Source: Aplidium turbinatum (taxonomy: Eukaryota; Chordata; Ascidiacea; Aplousobranchia; Polyclinidae). Taken from it: 64,000 bases of DNA. A program made the translations under genes and the position numbers. The notes under the pieces are model-generated. The model was not told the DNA's origin, ran no database searches, and saw only the letters and a list, made by a program, of their open reading frames with translations. Position 1 is the stretch's first letter; every line of letters begins with the position of its first letter. Below are positions 43,730-55,678 of the stretch, one piece after another. Where the stretch lies: assembly GCA_918807975.1 (NCBI GenBank), contig OU964923.1:7874001-7938000 (forward strand). The letters are read 5' to 3'.

Positions 43730-44785
43730 CTGAACAGTTGACGGTCATGTTCGACATCCGCATAGCCAACGTGAAAAATTACATTTTTTACTTTTTATCT
43801 ATTAGAGATTATCACCATGAATCAGAACGTTTTGATTATACTCAGATTTCATTAAAGAACCTTAGCGAAAACTGAAAAACGAATTAAAATTCATTTTTTA
43901 AACATTAAATTATATAAATTTGACATTCTTTATTATTGTTGCAGTTTATACTGATGAAGCCACACTTGTGTGGCGAAAGCTCTGTATTTAAATAAACCGA
44001 TTCTTCTGATTTGGTGTGATATTGTTTACTTTATTTATAGAAAAACTTGAAATCAGCAGCATTGCTGATTTTTGATCCTGTATTTCAACGCACAGCTCAT
44101 AACATAACTTCGTCAGTGTCATCAATCGTCAGAAGTGTTCATGGCTTTCCTCGTTTTCGTTTGTTTCCCCAAGGTGTCTGTCTAAGTTGTTAATTTGATT
44201 TGAGCCTAATTGGTAAAACTTTTTTCCAACGCAAACATGGAGAAGCTTCTTCGATAAAGTCAACGTGGCAGTTCACGACTAAAAACTGTATTTTTTGGAA
44301 ACAAAACGATTACATCAAAAACAGCAAAACTTGCACCAAGAAAGAGAAGCAGACGAATATTGTATTTTTCCGATAAACTTTCCAACGACACGGTGAAATG
44401 TTACACACATAGAACGTTAGCGATTTCTGCGTTTTGAGATTCCAATGCTTTGAACCGACAACGAAAGCGCGGTATTAGGGTTACAAAACTAAGTCGGCAT
44501 GTTACGTCAGAAATAGATTTTGTTCAGAAATATTTGGTTTGAACAGGCTTCAGAAGAAACATTTACTTGCACAAATGTGAAAATGGTAGCTAGCACAACT
44601 GCATATGGCACGATGTGTGCAGCCTACATACAATATGTATAAATACAAGATTCTCAAACTTTCATATCAAATGAAATTTTAGGTAACAATTGCAACAATT
44701 CAAAATTGTCACATAATTTAGTTTAGGACTAGGAGTTGTTTCAATACCATATAACACACAATGAGGAAAAGAAAAACAACGGAGC
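43730..44785. other. non-coding interval with a CTGATGA-hairpin-GAAA motif
   Basis: No gene. At 43951-43978 CTGATGA, a GCCACA/TGTGGC hairpin and GAAA follow one another, and a TATAAA/TTTATA pair frames it upstream. An AAATAAA follows. This kind of motif is typical of the tail of Penelope-like or related retroelements. The rest holds nothing recognised. Confidence 0.35.
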
Positions 44786-44787
44786 AT

Positions 44788-45295
44788 GTCTTTTAGGTGC
44801 AGGCAGTTAGGTGCGCACACTGTGACGTCAGGATATTTAGGTGCGGCGCCTGGTCATTTAGGCGCTATTCCCAGTAAACTCTATTTCATTAGGTGCTTGA
44901 TGGTAATACTGCAGACAGTGGCGTACGCAGGATTTTCTCAAGAGGGGCATTTGAAATGCTTTTCGAATAGAAAACGAATTTAAAAAAACTAACATTTGCT
45001 ATGTGTAACCAGTAAGTTATAAAAGATTAGACTACCATACTCAGCTTGCATTGACGATATTTTATTAGTTTGCAACAGCTAGGTTACTTGGATAGATTTT
45101 CTATTTAAAACAAACAATATGATACAACACTCGTAATCAAGCATTTCTGATAAATGATTATGAGTGTAACTTGATACAACGAATAGCACCTAAATGACCG
45201 GGCGCCATAGTGCGCCGCACCTAAATAATCCTGAGGCCACAGTGCGCGCACTTATTTGGCAGGCACCAGGCACCTAACTGTCTGCACCTAAAAGA
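44788..45295. mobile_element. 508-bp inverted-repeat MITE with TTAGGTGC motifs
   Basis: The left end TCTTTTAGGTGCAGGCAGTT is mirrored by AACTGTCTGCACCTAAAAGA. The further blocks TTAGGTGCGGCGC and GTCATTTAGG(T/C)GC are also mirrored. The core includes a CAGTGGCGTACGCAGGATTT motif (44925) seen also at 12969. No clear target duplication. Confidence 0.75.
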
Positions 45296-45299
45296 CGTG

Positions 45300-46745
45300 G
45301 ATCCAAAAACAAGAACATTGGTCAATACAAAATTTGAACAACTCTGCAGTAGCTCAAGTTGCTACTTGTTAGCACAACTAAGAATGTAATTCAAAAACAT
45401 CAAAGAAATACAAATGAGTGTCATTTCAAAACTCACACTGAGAAAGCGTTGAAACGGAATAGCTTCAAAATTGGCAGTAAACTGTAGTAAACACATCAAA
45501 CTAAAGATACAGTAGAATATTTCCACTTCCAAAATTTTTAAAGGCCCAAGAAATCAGATTCAAACATTTGTGCCGTTACTGCTCAGTTACAAGTACAGCA
45601 ATGCATTCCAGAAAGACTAGGTTGAATATTAACATTAAATTTCTCAAGTCAACACATAAAGTTTCAACATCAGTAAAGTTCGACTTAGCTGGCCTTCATG
45701 TTGCTAAGGTAAAACTAAATTGCAACAAAGAAATGGCAAAACACTGCAATAACACAAATGAGTAAAATATAAGAGACAAACATAACAGTGATAGTTACAA
45801 GCATACTTAAACAGTGGTGTTGACATAGACAAAATTATGGTGATGCAATGTATTTGGTTAATCTTAATGTATCACATATACATACCATTTACATCTCTGC
45901 AATGTTCAAGTCAAAACCCCCTTATGTATATTGAAATATTACATTTTATGATTTATGTTTATTGCAGTAAAATTTGCTAAGTAAATATCCAAATTTGGCA
46001 TGTAAGCAATTATTACCATTTTTTTACTGAATGATAACTACAGTTTGTAGTGTATCACTGTACAGCTTCAACTGTTAAAAGACAAAGGCGCTCTTATTTC
46101 CAGTACTGTACTGTATTAACTGTATTGTATTGCAATTTACTGTATTGCAATCCATTCAATGATTTTCTGTTTACACAAATCTGTTTCTCACAACATGCGT
46201 CAGGTTTTCATCGCAAGAGATGAGGGATTGGATATGCCGTAATTGACGTTTCTAAGAGAGCCACAAAAAAATACAACTTCAAATAAATTTAGTCTTTTCG
46301 CTCCTCAAAAATGTTCAACTATGAAGTGACCAATGGCAAAACACTGCAGTTTCGAAAACCGACGCAAATATAACAAGTGCTATGTATAGTTGCAAAAAAG
46401 CATGAATAAGGACTGTGGAATAACTAATCAAGGGGATAATAGCAAGGTGTTATTTATTTATATGTTTTCGGTGGCAGCTGACTTTGGTGATCTTTTGGTC
46501 TTTCGCTGCCATCCTTGTTGTGCGAGCTATTTGCCATTTGTGTTTGTTTATTTTTTCCCCACATAAACTCACAAACTAAACTTCAGTGGTAACTGGTAAG
46601 TACAACATTTTGACTATAAGACATTGCAAAGATGAAAACGCTATTCTAGGCTAGTGCTCATACCATTATGACCATAACAGGGTACAAGTCTGATGTTACA
46701 TTATCCTCAAGAAATATACCAGAAGGTAGAAAAATATAAAGGGTT
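45300..46745. other. 3' flank of zinc-finger gene 2
   Basis: No coding region supported. On the minus strand AATAAA-type signals occur at about 46547 and 46452, downstream of the zinc-finger stop codon, and either could end its transcript. GGCAGCTGACTTTGGTGATC at about 46472 recurs inverted near 59150 and in part near 59665, so it belongs to a dispersed repeat. Confidence 0.4.
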
Positions 46746-48389
46746 TTAAATATTCACTTTTCGCAGATTGTATCGCAACTTACGGTTGATCTCACTGCGA
46801 GTTTTCATTACATGGATTTTCATATGAGATAATAATTTCAACTTTGTCGGAAAAGTTTTATCGCATAATTCACAAGTATTATGACAATTGTTGTATACAA
46901 CAGATGAATGGGATTGCGATTTATATTTCTGAGGATGAGGCTTTTTGTCTTTGAATGGGGAGTGAGTATGGTTATTGTGATGAGTTTGAAGTGCCACTTC
47001 GTCAACAAATACCTTGTCACATATTTCGCATGAAAAGTGTATTTTTCTATGAGTCTGTAAATGATGATAAAAACTTAATTTGTACGTAAAAATTTTTTTG
47101 CAAAAGTGGCAGCTAAACTTTTTTCTATTGTGTGCATTCAAATGACATAATAATCCATGCTTTGATGAAAATCTCTTTGAACACACCTGGCATCTAAAAA
47201 CTTGAAAGTCCTTCAAGAATCTATTGGAACCCTTTTGTTTTTTCAATTTTGTGCATTGTTTTGCACTACCACTTTGCAAAGCACCAGACAGAGATTTAAC
47301 TTTTGATACTTTTAAAGACTTGGCAACATGTTTCATCTTGTCGTATGGCACAGAAGCTTGATGAAAGCAACTAGGCAGTGCTGAATTTTCATTAAAGGAT
47401 TTTTTTTCCTGGTAAGTTGGTTTAAATTCTAAACACTTTGTCAAATTTTGATTGGAAACTGTATTGTAATGATTATAAAGTGCCAGTTCTGCACTTGCAT
47501 CAGATGCATTTTGCATTGTCTCTATACCATTAAGAGAAGGAAGCAATTCTGTTTGTTTCTTCCTCCAAACAGAAACTTGATTTTCACCATCTTCACACTT
47601 AATTACACATGCTGGCAATCTTTTCTGAAAATCGGTTAACTTTGATTTTGGAAAGTTGGAATGCTTGTATCTTTTTATTGATTTTTTCTTTTTGGCAGTA
47701 GTAGTGCTTTCTGAACTTCTCAAATCACATACATCACTGTTTATAACAGAAATTGGATCAATATTGTAACTACTTCTTGTTGAATCAATTATGCTGCTAG
47801 CTTTTGCTTCGTTTCTAACATACATTTCTTGCAAGGAAAAAGCTTCTCCATTTGTAGTTTCACTGCTTGTTTTTGCTTCATTATCAGTCAAGCAATCATC
47901 ACATAATTCTACTTTAATGGTCTGATACCAAGGAATAACATTTTCAGCTACATCAGAAACCCTTGAATTAGATACTGAAAATGGCTCTGTGTCATCAAGA
48001 CCACAATGTGTTTGAGCATCATTATTCAAATCAGTTTCTTTAAATGGAACTAAGGTTTTTGTGGGTTCAAAATCAATTAACTGTTTTGGATTTTGAAAGT
48101 TATTTCTGTGCATCTTAGTATTTTCTTCTCCAGCTTCTATAACAGTATCTTGATTAAAACTGCCTTCCAGAACAGTATCTTGATTAAAACTGCCTTCCAG
48201 AACAGTATCTTGATTAAAAGTGCATTCCAGAACAGTATCTTGATTAAAACTGCAATCTGTAGCCTTATCTTTCATAAGTGGAGCAAGTTTAGTCCATAAT
48301 GATTTCATTTCTTCTTTGAAATCTAAACGTAAAATATTCATTTGTTGTACGATAATGTTCTCCACATGATACAAAAAATTATTATCCAT
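46746..48389 (-). CDS. C2H2 zinc-finger protein, four fingers, with coding minisatellite
   Basis: Minus-strand frame of 547 residues from the first ATG (48389; MDNNFLYHVENIIVQQMNIL). The frame is open further upstream to an acceptor-like TTTGTTTCAG just beyond 48440, so an upstream exon could add residues or be untranslated. An N-terminal helix (QMNILRLDFKEEMKSLWTKL) resembles that of the gene at 986-2491. Residues 46-85 are four tandem 10-residue units (CSFNQDTVLE type). A long polar region with Lys/Ser follows. Fingers lie at about 400-420, 427-447, 455-476 and 506-527, without the TGEKP linkers of gene 1; a 30-residue His/Lys-rich insert separates fingers 3 and 4. Nuclear DNA binding is the likely role; target and orthologue are unknown. 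Confidence 0.9.
   Translation of the reverse strand: MDNNFLYHVENIIVQQMNILRLDFKEEMKSLWTKLAPLMKDKATDCSFNQDTVLECTFNQDTVLEGSFNQDTVLEGSFNQDTVIEAGEENTKMHRNNFQNPKQLIDFEPTKTLVPFKETDLNNDAQTHCGLDDTEPFSVSNSRVSDVAENVIPWYQTIKVELCDDCLTDNEAKTSSETTNGEAFSLQEMYVRNEAKASSIIDSTRSSYNIDPISVINSDVCDLRSSESTTTAKKKKSIKRYKHSNFPKSKLTDFQKRLPACVIKCEDGENQVSVWRKKQTELLPSLNGIETMQNASDASAELALYNHYNTVSNQNLTKCLEFKPTYQEKKSFNENSALPSCFHQASVPYDKMKHVAKSLKVSKVKSLSGALQSGSAKQCTKLKKQKGSNRFLKDFQVFRCQVCSKRFSSKHGLLCHLNAHNRKKFSCHFCKKIFTYKLSFYHHLQTHRKIHFSCEICDKVFVDEVALQTHHNNHTHSPFKDKKPHPQKYKSQSHSSVVYNNCHNTCELCDKTFPTKLKLLSHMKIHVMKTRSEINRKLRYNLRKVNI
48136..48260 (-). repeat. 30-bp minisatellite inside the zinc-finger coding region
   Basis: Four tandem 30-bp units, each containing AACAGTATCTTGATTAAAA (starts at 48141, 48171, 48201 and 48231 on the plus strand). 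Unit length is a multiple of three, so the frame is kept and the protein gains F-N-Q-D-T-V-L-E repeats. The first and last units have diverged most. Confidence 0.9.
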
Positions 48390-48479
48390 TCCACTAGTTT
48401 TGGCAACCAACCTTGAAGCTAGTTTATACAACAATATCTCTGAAACAAAGGAAATTTACTTTTCTACTTGCATGCACCA

Positions 48480-51400
48480 GGGTCATTTCATTATAATTCA
48501 TCCAGGCCATGGAACCATAGAATTTAGAATTGTCCCATTTTTTCACAGTTTAAAATGTTTGATATTCTGAGTTATTTGGCACAAATTTTGTCAAAATTGG
48601 TTGAGCGGTTTTTGTTTTATCGCTATTTTAATGTTTGACCACCAGGTGGCGATTTTTTTAGTGAGCCGCATAAAAATGCTCATATCTTGAGACCTAGTTG
48701 CCCAATCTTCATAAAATTGGTATCTATCCCCCCGTTTTCAGGGATGGGCATTCCAAAAATGAAGGTTAAAATGAGCTTGGAGTTATACTTTTTGTGATAT
48801 AAACATTTGTAGTGCTTCGATAGCATGGCCGATTTCGCCATGCGGCCACACATTTTTTTCAAAATTTTTATGATCATTATTATTAGCATAGATGATATAC
48901 TCCAAAAATATCTTTTTAATCACTTACAATTCACAACCTCATAATAAAAATTGTGCACAAAAATGCAGAATTTTTAAAATAGTCAAAAACATTGGATTTT
49001 ATTTTTTTGGAATTTTGGGATAAAACTTTAGATTTCATTACCACTACTTGTATTAGAACTATGTTATGAGCAGAACTGTAGTCAAGCTTTTTTCTCAATG
49101 CTAATATTGACGTAGATATCTGACTCCTATTCCAATAATTCCACTTTAATCACTAACAATTCATCAGCCCATACTGGGTGGTCCGTCTCTCCCCCTCCCC
49201 TCTTACTACGCCATTGTTTGTCAAGCAAAGAATAGTACAGTAGTATAATACACTATTACACAAAGTGAAGGAGTCAAGACATAAAGATGAAGGAGTTTAA
49301 TACATCGAAAGGATGTAATGAGCTTGTCCAATATGGGAAATAATTATATCATTTTCCAAACATGTCTCGCTGCTACTGGTAGGACAGTGTGCATAGTACA
49401 ATTGTGTTACTTTAATTTGTCAGAAGTTACATTAAAGAACAGCGACAGTCTTAATAGTAAAGTGAGTTATATGTAACAATCTAAGAAATACATAACAATC
49501 TGAGAAAGAAAGTACATTACAAAATAAAGTCACACTATTCTGAGGATATAACTACAAGTCTATACACTTCTGCTATCATTTCTGAATTGGAATATATAGG
49601 CTTTGTCTGCACTGATCATTGTAAAATTACATACATACATCATTGTAAGATTATTAGTGCCAAGAAGTGTACGAAACATTAAAGATAGTTTTAAGTGACT
49701 TTCTGCAATAAAATACAATTAGAAAGGATTCAATAAACCTATAGTTTTGCATATGCATAACTAGTGCAGTAGTGCATACCATTTTGCATTTAACATTACG
49801 TGACACTGGACAAAATATGCTCACTGCAGAGCCATTACAACATGTGAGGGGCAACAATCGGAATGAATAAAAATGCAAGAACAAGGGCCGTCATGCATGT
49901 AAATAAACCGACAACCACGGTTTCTACCATGTAGCTAAACATGTGAGAGGCAACATAAATTACTATGCAATTGAACATGGGTTGTCATGCATGCGAATAA
50001 ACTTTAAACCACGGTTTCTAGCATGTATTGTACAGTAACTAAGCTCTGTGAGAGGAAGCAAAAATATAAATACAATAAAACATAAATGAAGAAAGGTTGT
50101 TGCAGTTGCACACTTGGACACATAGAACAGCATGCCATTATTGTAACATTAGTCAAGACCTAGACAGCAATTTCAGGCAATCAAACCCAACATAATACAA
50201 GCCAATCAATGCTCTTCTTGAATGCAAATGAAGCGACGATTCACAGTTTCCATGTTTGGAGCCGAAAATGTGTATATTCTGCCTGTTGTAGTGGAAGGAC
50301 TGTCCAAAATCATCATGATTGAAGAAATGTGCATGTAACACTTATCTTCACGGCCAGGCCAATCGAAAGATGGAGAGGGGCCACAAGGATGCATAAAATT
50401 GACCAGAACATCATTCTTTTCTTTGTCCACAATTTCAACAAGCCCAACCCACCAGTCACCACTGTCCGTCATAAACACATGCTACATAAGACATGACACT
50501 TACATCTTATCATTGGGGCTGCATCGAAGAAACAATGTGTGTTAGGCTGCTAGCGAATTGTGAATCATCTGATACGCGCTTAAAACTGAAAGAACCAATA
50601 CAACTTGAACTAAAGTAATGGTATCTACGAGTACCAGGCACAGTGCTTCCACGCTGGAATCTTTGTTCAAGAGTGGTCATCTTTTGCCACAAGTCATGGT
50701 AAATCTCCATGTGACGGGATTGATGGAGTAGTAAAAAGGAAGCTGGGTAACGAAAGTCTAGGCAGACTAACTGCTAACCAAAGTTTGACTGCTGCAGCTG
50801 CCTATCAATACTGCTCTGAAGCTGTAACAAGTGTAACTTTCTTCTATATAAAAGCTGAGGAACTGGTGCCAGTAAGAAATACTCAACAAAGATTCCAGCG
50901 TGGAAGCACAGTGCCTGGTCCTGACTTTCTTCAAGCCTGATGATTTTGGACAGTTTCCACTACAACTGGCAGAATATACACATTTTCGGCTCCAAACATG
51001 GAAACTGTGAATCGTCGCTTCATTTGCATTCAAGATGAGCATTGATTGGCTTCTATTATGTTGGGTTTGATTGCCTGAAATTGCTGTCTAGGTCTTGACT
51101 AATGTTACAATAATGGCATGCTGTTCTATGTGTCCAAGTGTGCAAAAAACCTTTGTTTATTTATGTTGTATTGTATTTATATTTTTGCTTCCTCTCATAG
51201 AGCTTAGTTACTGTACAATACATGCTAGAAACCGTGGTTTAAAGTTTATTCGCATGCATGACAACCCGTGTTCAATTGCATAGTAATTTATGTTGCCTCT
51301 CACATGTTTAGCTACATGGTAGAAACCGTGGTTGTCGGTTTATTTACATGCATGGCGGCCCTTGTTCTTGCATTTTTATTCATTCCGATTGTTGCCCCTC

Positions 51401-52633
51401 ACATGTTGTAATGGCTCTGCAGTGAGCATATTTTGTCCAGTGTCACATAATGTTAAATGCAAAATGGGATGCACTACTGCACTAGTTATGCATATGCAAA
51501 ACTATAGGTTTATTGAATCCTTTTTAATTGTATTTTATTGCAGAAAGTCACTTAAAACTATCTTTAATGTTTCGTACACTTCTTGGCACTAATAATCTTA
51601 CAATGATGTATATGTATGTAATTTTACAATGATCATTGATCAGTGCAGACAAACCTATATCTTCCAATTCAAAAATGATAGCAGAAGTGCATAGACTTGT
51701 AGTTATATCCTCAGAATAGTGTGACTTTATTTTGCAATGTTATGTACCAGTGGGGTGTTGTACAATGTACATACTTGCTCAGATTGTTGCATATAGCTCA
51801 CTTTACTATTAAGACTGTCGCTGTTCTTTAATGTAACTTCTCACAAATTAAAGTAACGCAATTGTACTATGCACACTGTCCTACCAGTAGCAGCGAAACA
51901 TGTTTGAAAATGATATAATTATTTCCCACATTGGACAAGCTCATTACATCCTTACGATGTATTAAACTCCTTCATCTTCATGTCTTGACTCCTTCACTTT
52001 GTGTAATAATGTATATATTATACTACTATGCTTTGCTTGACATACAATGGCGTAGCAATGGGGGGGGAGCGCGGACCGCCCCGTATGGGCTGATAAAAAA
52101 ATTAAAATCTAATGTTTTTGACTATTTATAAAATTCTGCATTTTTGTGCACAATTTTTATTATGAGGTTGTGAATTGTAAGTGATTAAAAAGATATTTTT
52201 GGAGTATATCATCTATGCTAATAATAATGATCATAAAAATTTTGAAAAAAACATGTGGCCGCATGGCGAAATCGGCCATGCAATTGAAGCACTACAAATG
52301 TTAATATCACAAAAAGTATAATTCCTAGCTCATTTTAACCTTCATTTTTGGAAAGCCCACCCCTAAAAATGGTGGGATAGATACCAATTTTATGAAGATT
52401 GGGCAACTAGGTCCCAAGATATGAGCATTTTTATGCGGCTCACTAAAAAAATCGCCACCTGGTGGTCAAACATTAAAATAGCGATAAAACAAAAACCGCT
52501 CAATCAATTTTGACAAAATTTGTGCCAAATAACTCAGAATTTCAAGCATTTTAAACTGTGAAAAAATGGGACAATTCTAAATTCTATGGTTCCAAAATTT
52601 CAATTTTCTGGATGAATTATAATGAAACGACCC
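48480..52633. mobile_element. giant palindromic DNA transposon, 4.15 kb, element P1
   Basis: Flanked by the 4-bp duplication ACCA (48476-48479, 52634-52637). The ends are GGGTCATTTCATTATAATTC and, mirrored, GAATTATAATGAAACGACCC. The arms (about 48480-50328 and 50937-52633) are inverted copies almost throughout, with indels. They contain paired blocks such as GGTGGCGATTTTTTTAGTGA and CATGTGAGGGGCAACAATCG. The loop holds a transposase remnant on the minus strand. The 4-bp duplications and GGG ends would fit a Sola2-like superfamily, but this is inference. It abuts the 5' side of zinc-finger gene 2. Confidence 0.85.
50206..50710 (-). pseudogene. transposase C-terminal remnant in P1
   Basis: One frame (50510-50710) reads STVPGTRRYHYFSSSCIGSF and S-F-K-R-V-S. 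The next (50206-50478) reads DSGDWWVGLVEIVDKEKNDV, NFMHPCGPSPSFDWPGREDK, then TTTGRIYTF. The order GTR-x-x-H-x-F, then DW(W/Y)-x-G-(L/I), FMHP-x-GP, FDWP-x-R-x-D, TTTGR-x-Y is the tail of a transposase-like family common in insects and cnidarians. The P2 element carries the same GTR and DWYIG blocks (55577-55927). The catalytic part is missing from P1. Confidence 0.7.
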
Positions 52634-52676
52634 ACCATTAATATGCTGGCACTGTTTGATAACATGTAAGCTTAGC

Positions 52677-53525
52677 TAGAGCTCGACCGATATATCGGTC
52701 AGCCGATATGTATCGGCCGATATCAGGTGTAGCCGATATATTGTATCGGCTATTTTTCGCCGATAAACATCGGCCAGCAAAAGCAAACTCAAAACCAGCC
52801 ATACATGCCTTTAGAAGAAACGCAAGTTGCTCAAACGTGCTTGCATAGCACGAACAATTGTTGCGAGAATATAATTTCCCGCCCATTCTAGTGCGCGCAT
52901 CTAGAAAATGTTAATACCGTATCCCTTAGCTTCCATTCAAGCAGGAAAACTTTCGAGTTTTACGTTGCTTCAATGATTGATGACATTGAATCATTGTAAC
53001 AAAGGTGAATTTTTCGCTAAGAATCAATGGGAGTACCGGTGTATTTCCACACTAACCAGTAACCACGCGCAACTTACTTCAAGTCTTACGTCACAATGTC
53101 TGGCTTTGATCTCCGAGTGATATTGATAAGGCAAGATTCGTTACAAAATTAGATCATACGAGTAGGCTATGACAGCACAAGATGCAGCAAAATTTGTCAA
53201 GTTTTGGTATTGCAGTAAGAAAGAAAAGACCCTGGGAAAATTAACGTTCGCTCACTTGACATGCAAAAATAAACCCAAAGAAAAAAGCCTAGTGAAACTT
53301 TGCACACAAGAAAATAGTAGCGTCATTGTAAAAGTTTTCCGATTTGTGCCCAGAGCATTATGACGCAAGAAGCCACACGACCTCATCTCGTGAAAGTTAA
53401 TCAGTTATGCGGCATATTAAGCAGCTACACGGCTATATATATATCGGCCGATATATATCGGTATCGGCTTAAAAATTTCATAAATATCGGTATCGGCCTG
53501 AAAAAGTGATATCGGTCGAGCTCTA
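52677..53525. mobile_element. 849-bp hAT MITE with TAGAGCTCGACCGATA ends
   Basis: The terminal repeats are TAGAGCTCGACCGATAT and ATATCGGTCGAGCTCTA, followed by many subterminal CCGATA/TATCGG units. The 8-bp target duplication AGCTTAGC is perfect (52669-52676, 53526-53533). The interior has no transposase. It lies only 36-43 bp from P1 and 28 bp from the next hAT. Confidence 0.92.
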
Positions 53526-55421
53526 AGCTTAGCCTACATCCAGTGCTAAAAAGTAGAGATGTACCGATACCAATATTTTGGCCGATACCGATATCACGTT
53601 TTTAGGCCGATACCGATACTGATACCGATATTTTGGCCGATACTTTGGTGTTACAAAAAGAAGCAATTTTGGTATTTGCAAGGAATTATATCAAATGCTA
53701 AGATTTACCTTACTTGCATAAAACTATTAAAACAAGCTTTCAATTGGCATAATTTATTAAAGATTCAAGAATCCAATCTCAACCGCATTGTTGTGTCATA
53801 ATAGTAGGTTTTAGTAATGAAAGGCCACCATTGAGGATTGGGGTATAAGGGAAGAAACATTACATCATAATTGGGGTTTCTGAAAAAAAAGTGTTTGCGC
53901 AAACTTTCCAAATAGGCTAGGGCCATTCCGTGTCAATTCACACAGTCAAGAAAATCAACCTCTTCGATTTTCTTTAAATTTTACACATCCTTTTGCTATC
54001 CTATATAATGAACAACTGCAAAATTTGAGTGAAATTTATTGAGAAACACGAGAGTTATGAAGCATTTAGTTTGGGGGGGTCTGCCGAGGGGGCACATTTT
54101 TTTTATTTTTGGCCATGTTTGAGGCCCTATTACTGCTAAACTAAATTAGGTAAGAACCCAAATTTTTTACATGTGATAATACTTCTGCCAAATATTGAAA
54201 AAACAACATCGTTCACATTGTCACTCTAAAAGGTCAAAGGTTAAAGACATCCAAAGTTGGTCGTTTCCAGCTCTCGGCTAAAATTTTCCAAAATTTTAAA
54301 ACCTTGCCAAGACCCTATTTTTGATTGGTTTTGGCTGGAATTTAGTAGAAATCTTGCTTATAGGATTTTCTATGAACTGAGAAAATTTCAGTATAAAATA
54401 TTAAAGGGGTTGGGAGGTATTTAATGTGAAACATGGGTCGAAATGAAAAAAAGCAAAAAATGGGGTCCTTTTAATACCCTGGTTACCCATGACCCCAGTG
54501 AAAATTTGCACTGAAATTTTTTTCACATATTCACTAAGATATGACAAGTCTACCATGCAAAATTGATCCATGGTTCTCAATGTTTTCTTATAGAAAGTAT
54601 TCGTCAAAGTTTGGACAAAAACGCTAAAAATTAGAAATGAAAAATTAAAGGGGAGTAGGGGTGATCATTATTTTTTCTTGTTATTGGCTATATAAAGTGT
54701 TCTTGATGACAGTAGCAATATTATGTGCTTGACAAATGACAATTGCAGACCTATGGATAATTTTTGCAAGACGTTTTATGCAAAAAGTTTATAAGACATT
54801 ATTGTCTTTATGTGTTTTAGCTACACTGTCCGATATCTTTTTGTTCGATCGTTTGGTATTAAATTTTCTTTAATTGCATGAAGAAGAAGAAGTATATAGC
54901 ATCAGAATGCCAAGTTAATGCAAGCCGTAGTACCTGATAAGCTGACATACACAGCAACCGAAATTTTGTTTACAAATTCACTAAGATGTGACAAGTCTAC
55001 CATACAAAATTGATCCATGGTTCTCAGTGTTTTCTAACAGAAAGTATGTGTCAAAGTTTGGAGAAAAACGTTAAAAGTTACAAATGAAAAATTAAAAAAA
55101 AATGTAACAATATTGAACTATATACACTAGAAAACATTTGAAGTGTATTTTTGATTGTGTTTCTAGCAATTGTTCACAAAGCAATTGTTATACATTTGAC
55201 AACTGTAATGTACCATGTGGACGTGGTCCTCATTGTCAGTGGACAAAATGGAAAATTTTGTCATAATCTTCATTGCTCAGTTTGTACTGTTGTCCAGAAG
55301 AACCATGGATACTCGGCACAGCAATTGAACAAACAAAGTCATGAAATGGAATCCAGCATGGTTATTGATGTCTGAGCCAGTTTAAACATTTGTTGCTTTT
55401 GTTAGGTATCATAAACAGAAC

Positions 55422-55678
55422 GGTGCACGGTCGATTGGTCGACAGACATTTGGTCGACAGGACAATTGGTCGACAAGACAGTTGGTCGACAGGACGTTAG
55501 GTTAGGGTTAAGTGCGTAGGGTTAGGGTTAGAGTTAGAGTTAGGTTAGAGTTAAGGTTAGTTGACTAACCCTAACCCTAAAATGAATCGTTCTGTCGACC
55601 TAACGTCCTGTCGACCAACTGTCTTGTCGACCAATTGTCTGTCGACCAATTGTCCTGTCGACCAACTGACCGGGTACC
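55422..55678. mobile_element. palindromic MITE with GGTCGAC repeats and TTAGGG-like core
   Basis: Flanked by the 9-bp duplication AAACAGAAC (55413-55421, 55679-55687). The arms are tandem TTGGTCGACA(G/A)GACA units, and the loop contains GTTAGGGTTA on one side and TAACCCTAACCCTAA on the other. It inserted into the transposase tail of P2. A 9-bp duplication is MULE-like. Confidence 0.88.

Noticed and set aside
43945-43985. A functional hammerhead ribozyme
   Set aside because: One extra base before stem II and no matching stem III strand upstream; kept only as a motif resemblance.
48390-48434. Start of zinc-finger gene 2 at 48434
   Set aside because: That codon is TTG. The first ATG in the frame is at 48389, although the frame stays open upstream.
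55140-55240. A Cys-rich stretch (CNVPCGRGPHCQWTKW) as a captured thrombospondin-type domain
   Set aside because: Too short, with no full Cys pattern of TSP1 repeats and no neighbouring exons; probably chance within the P2 loop.
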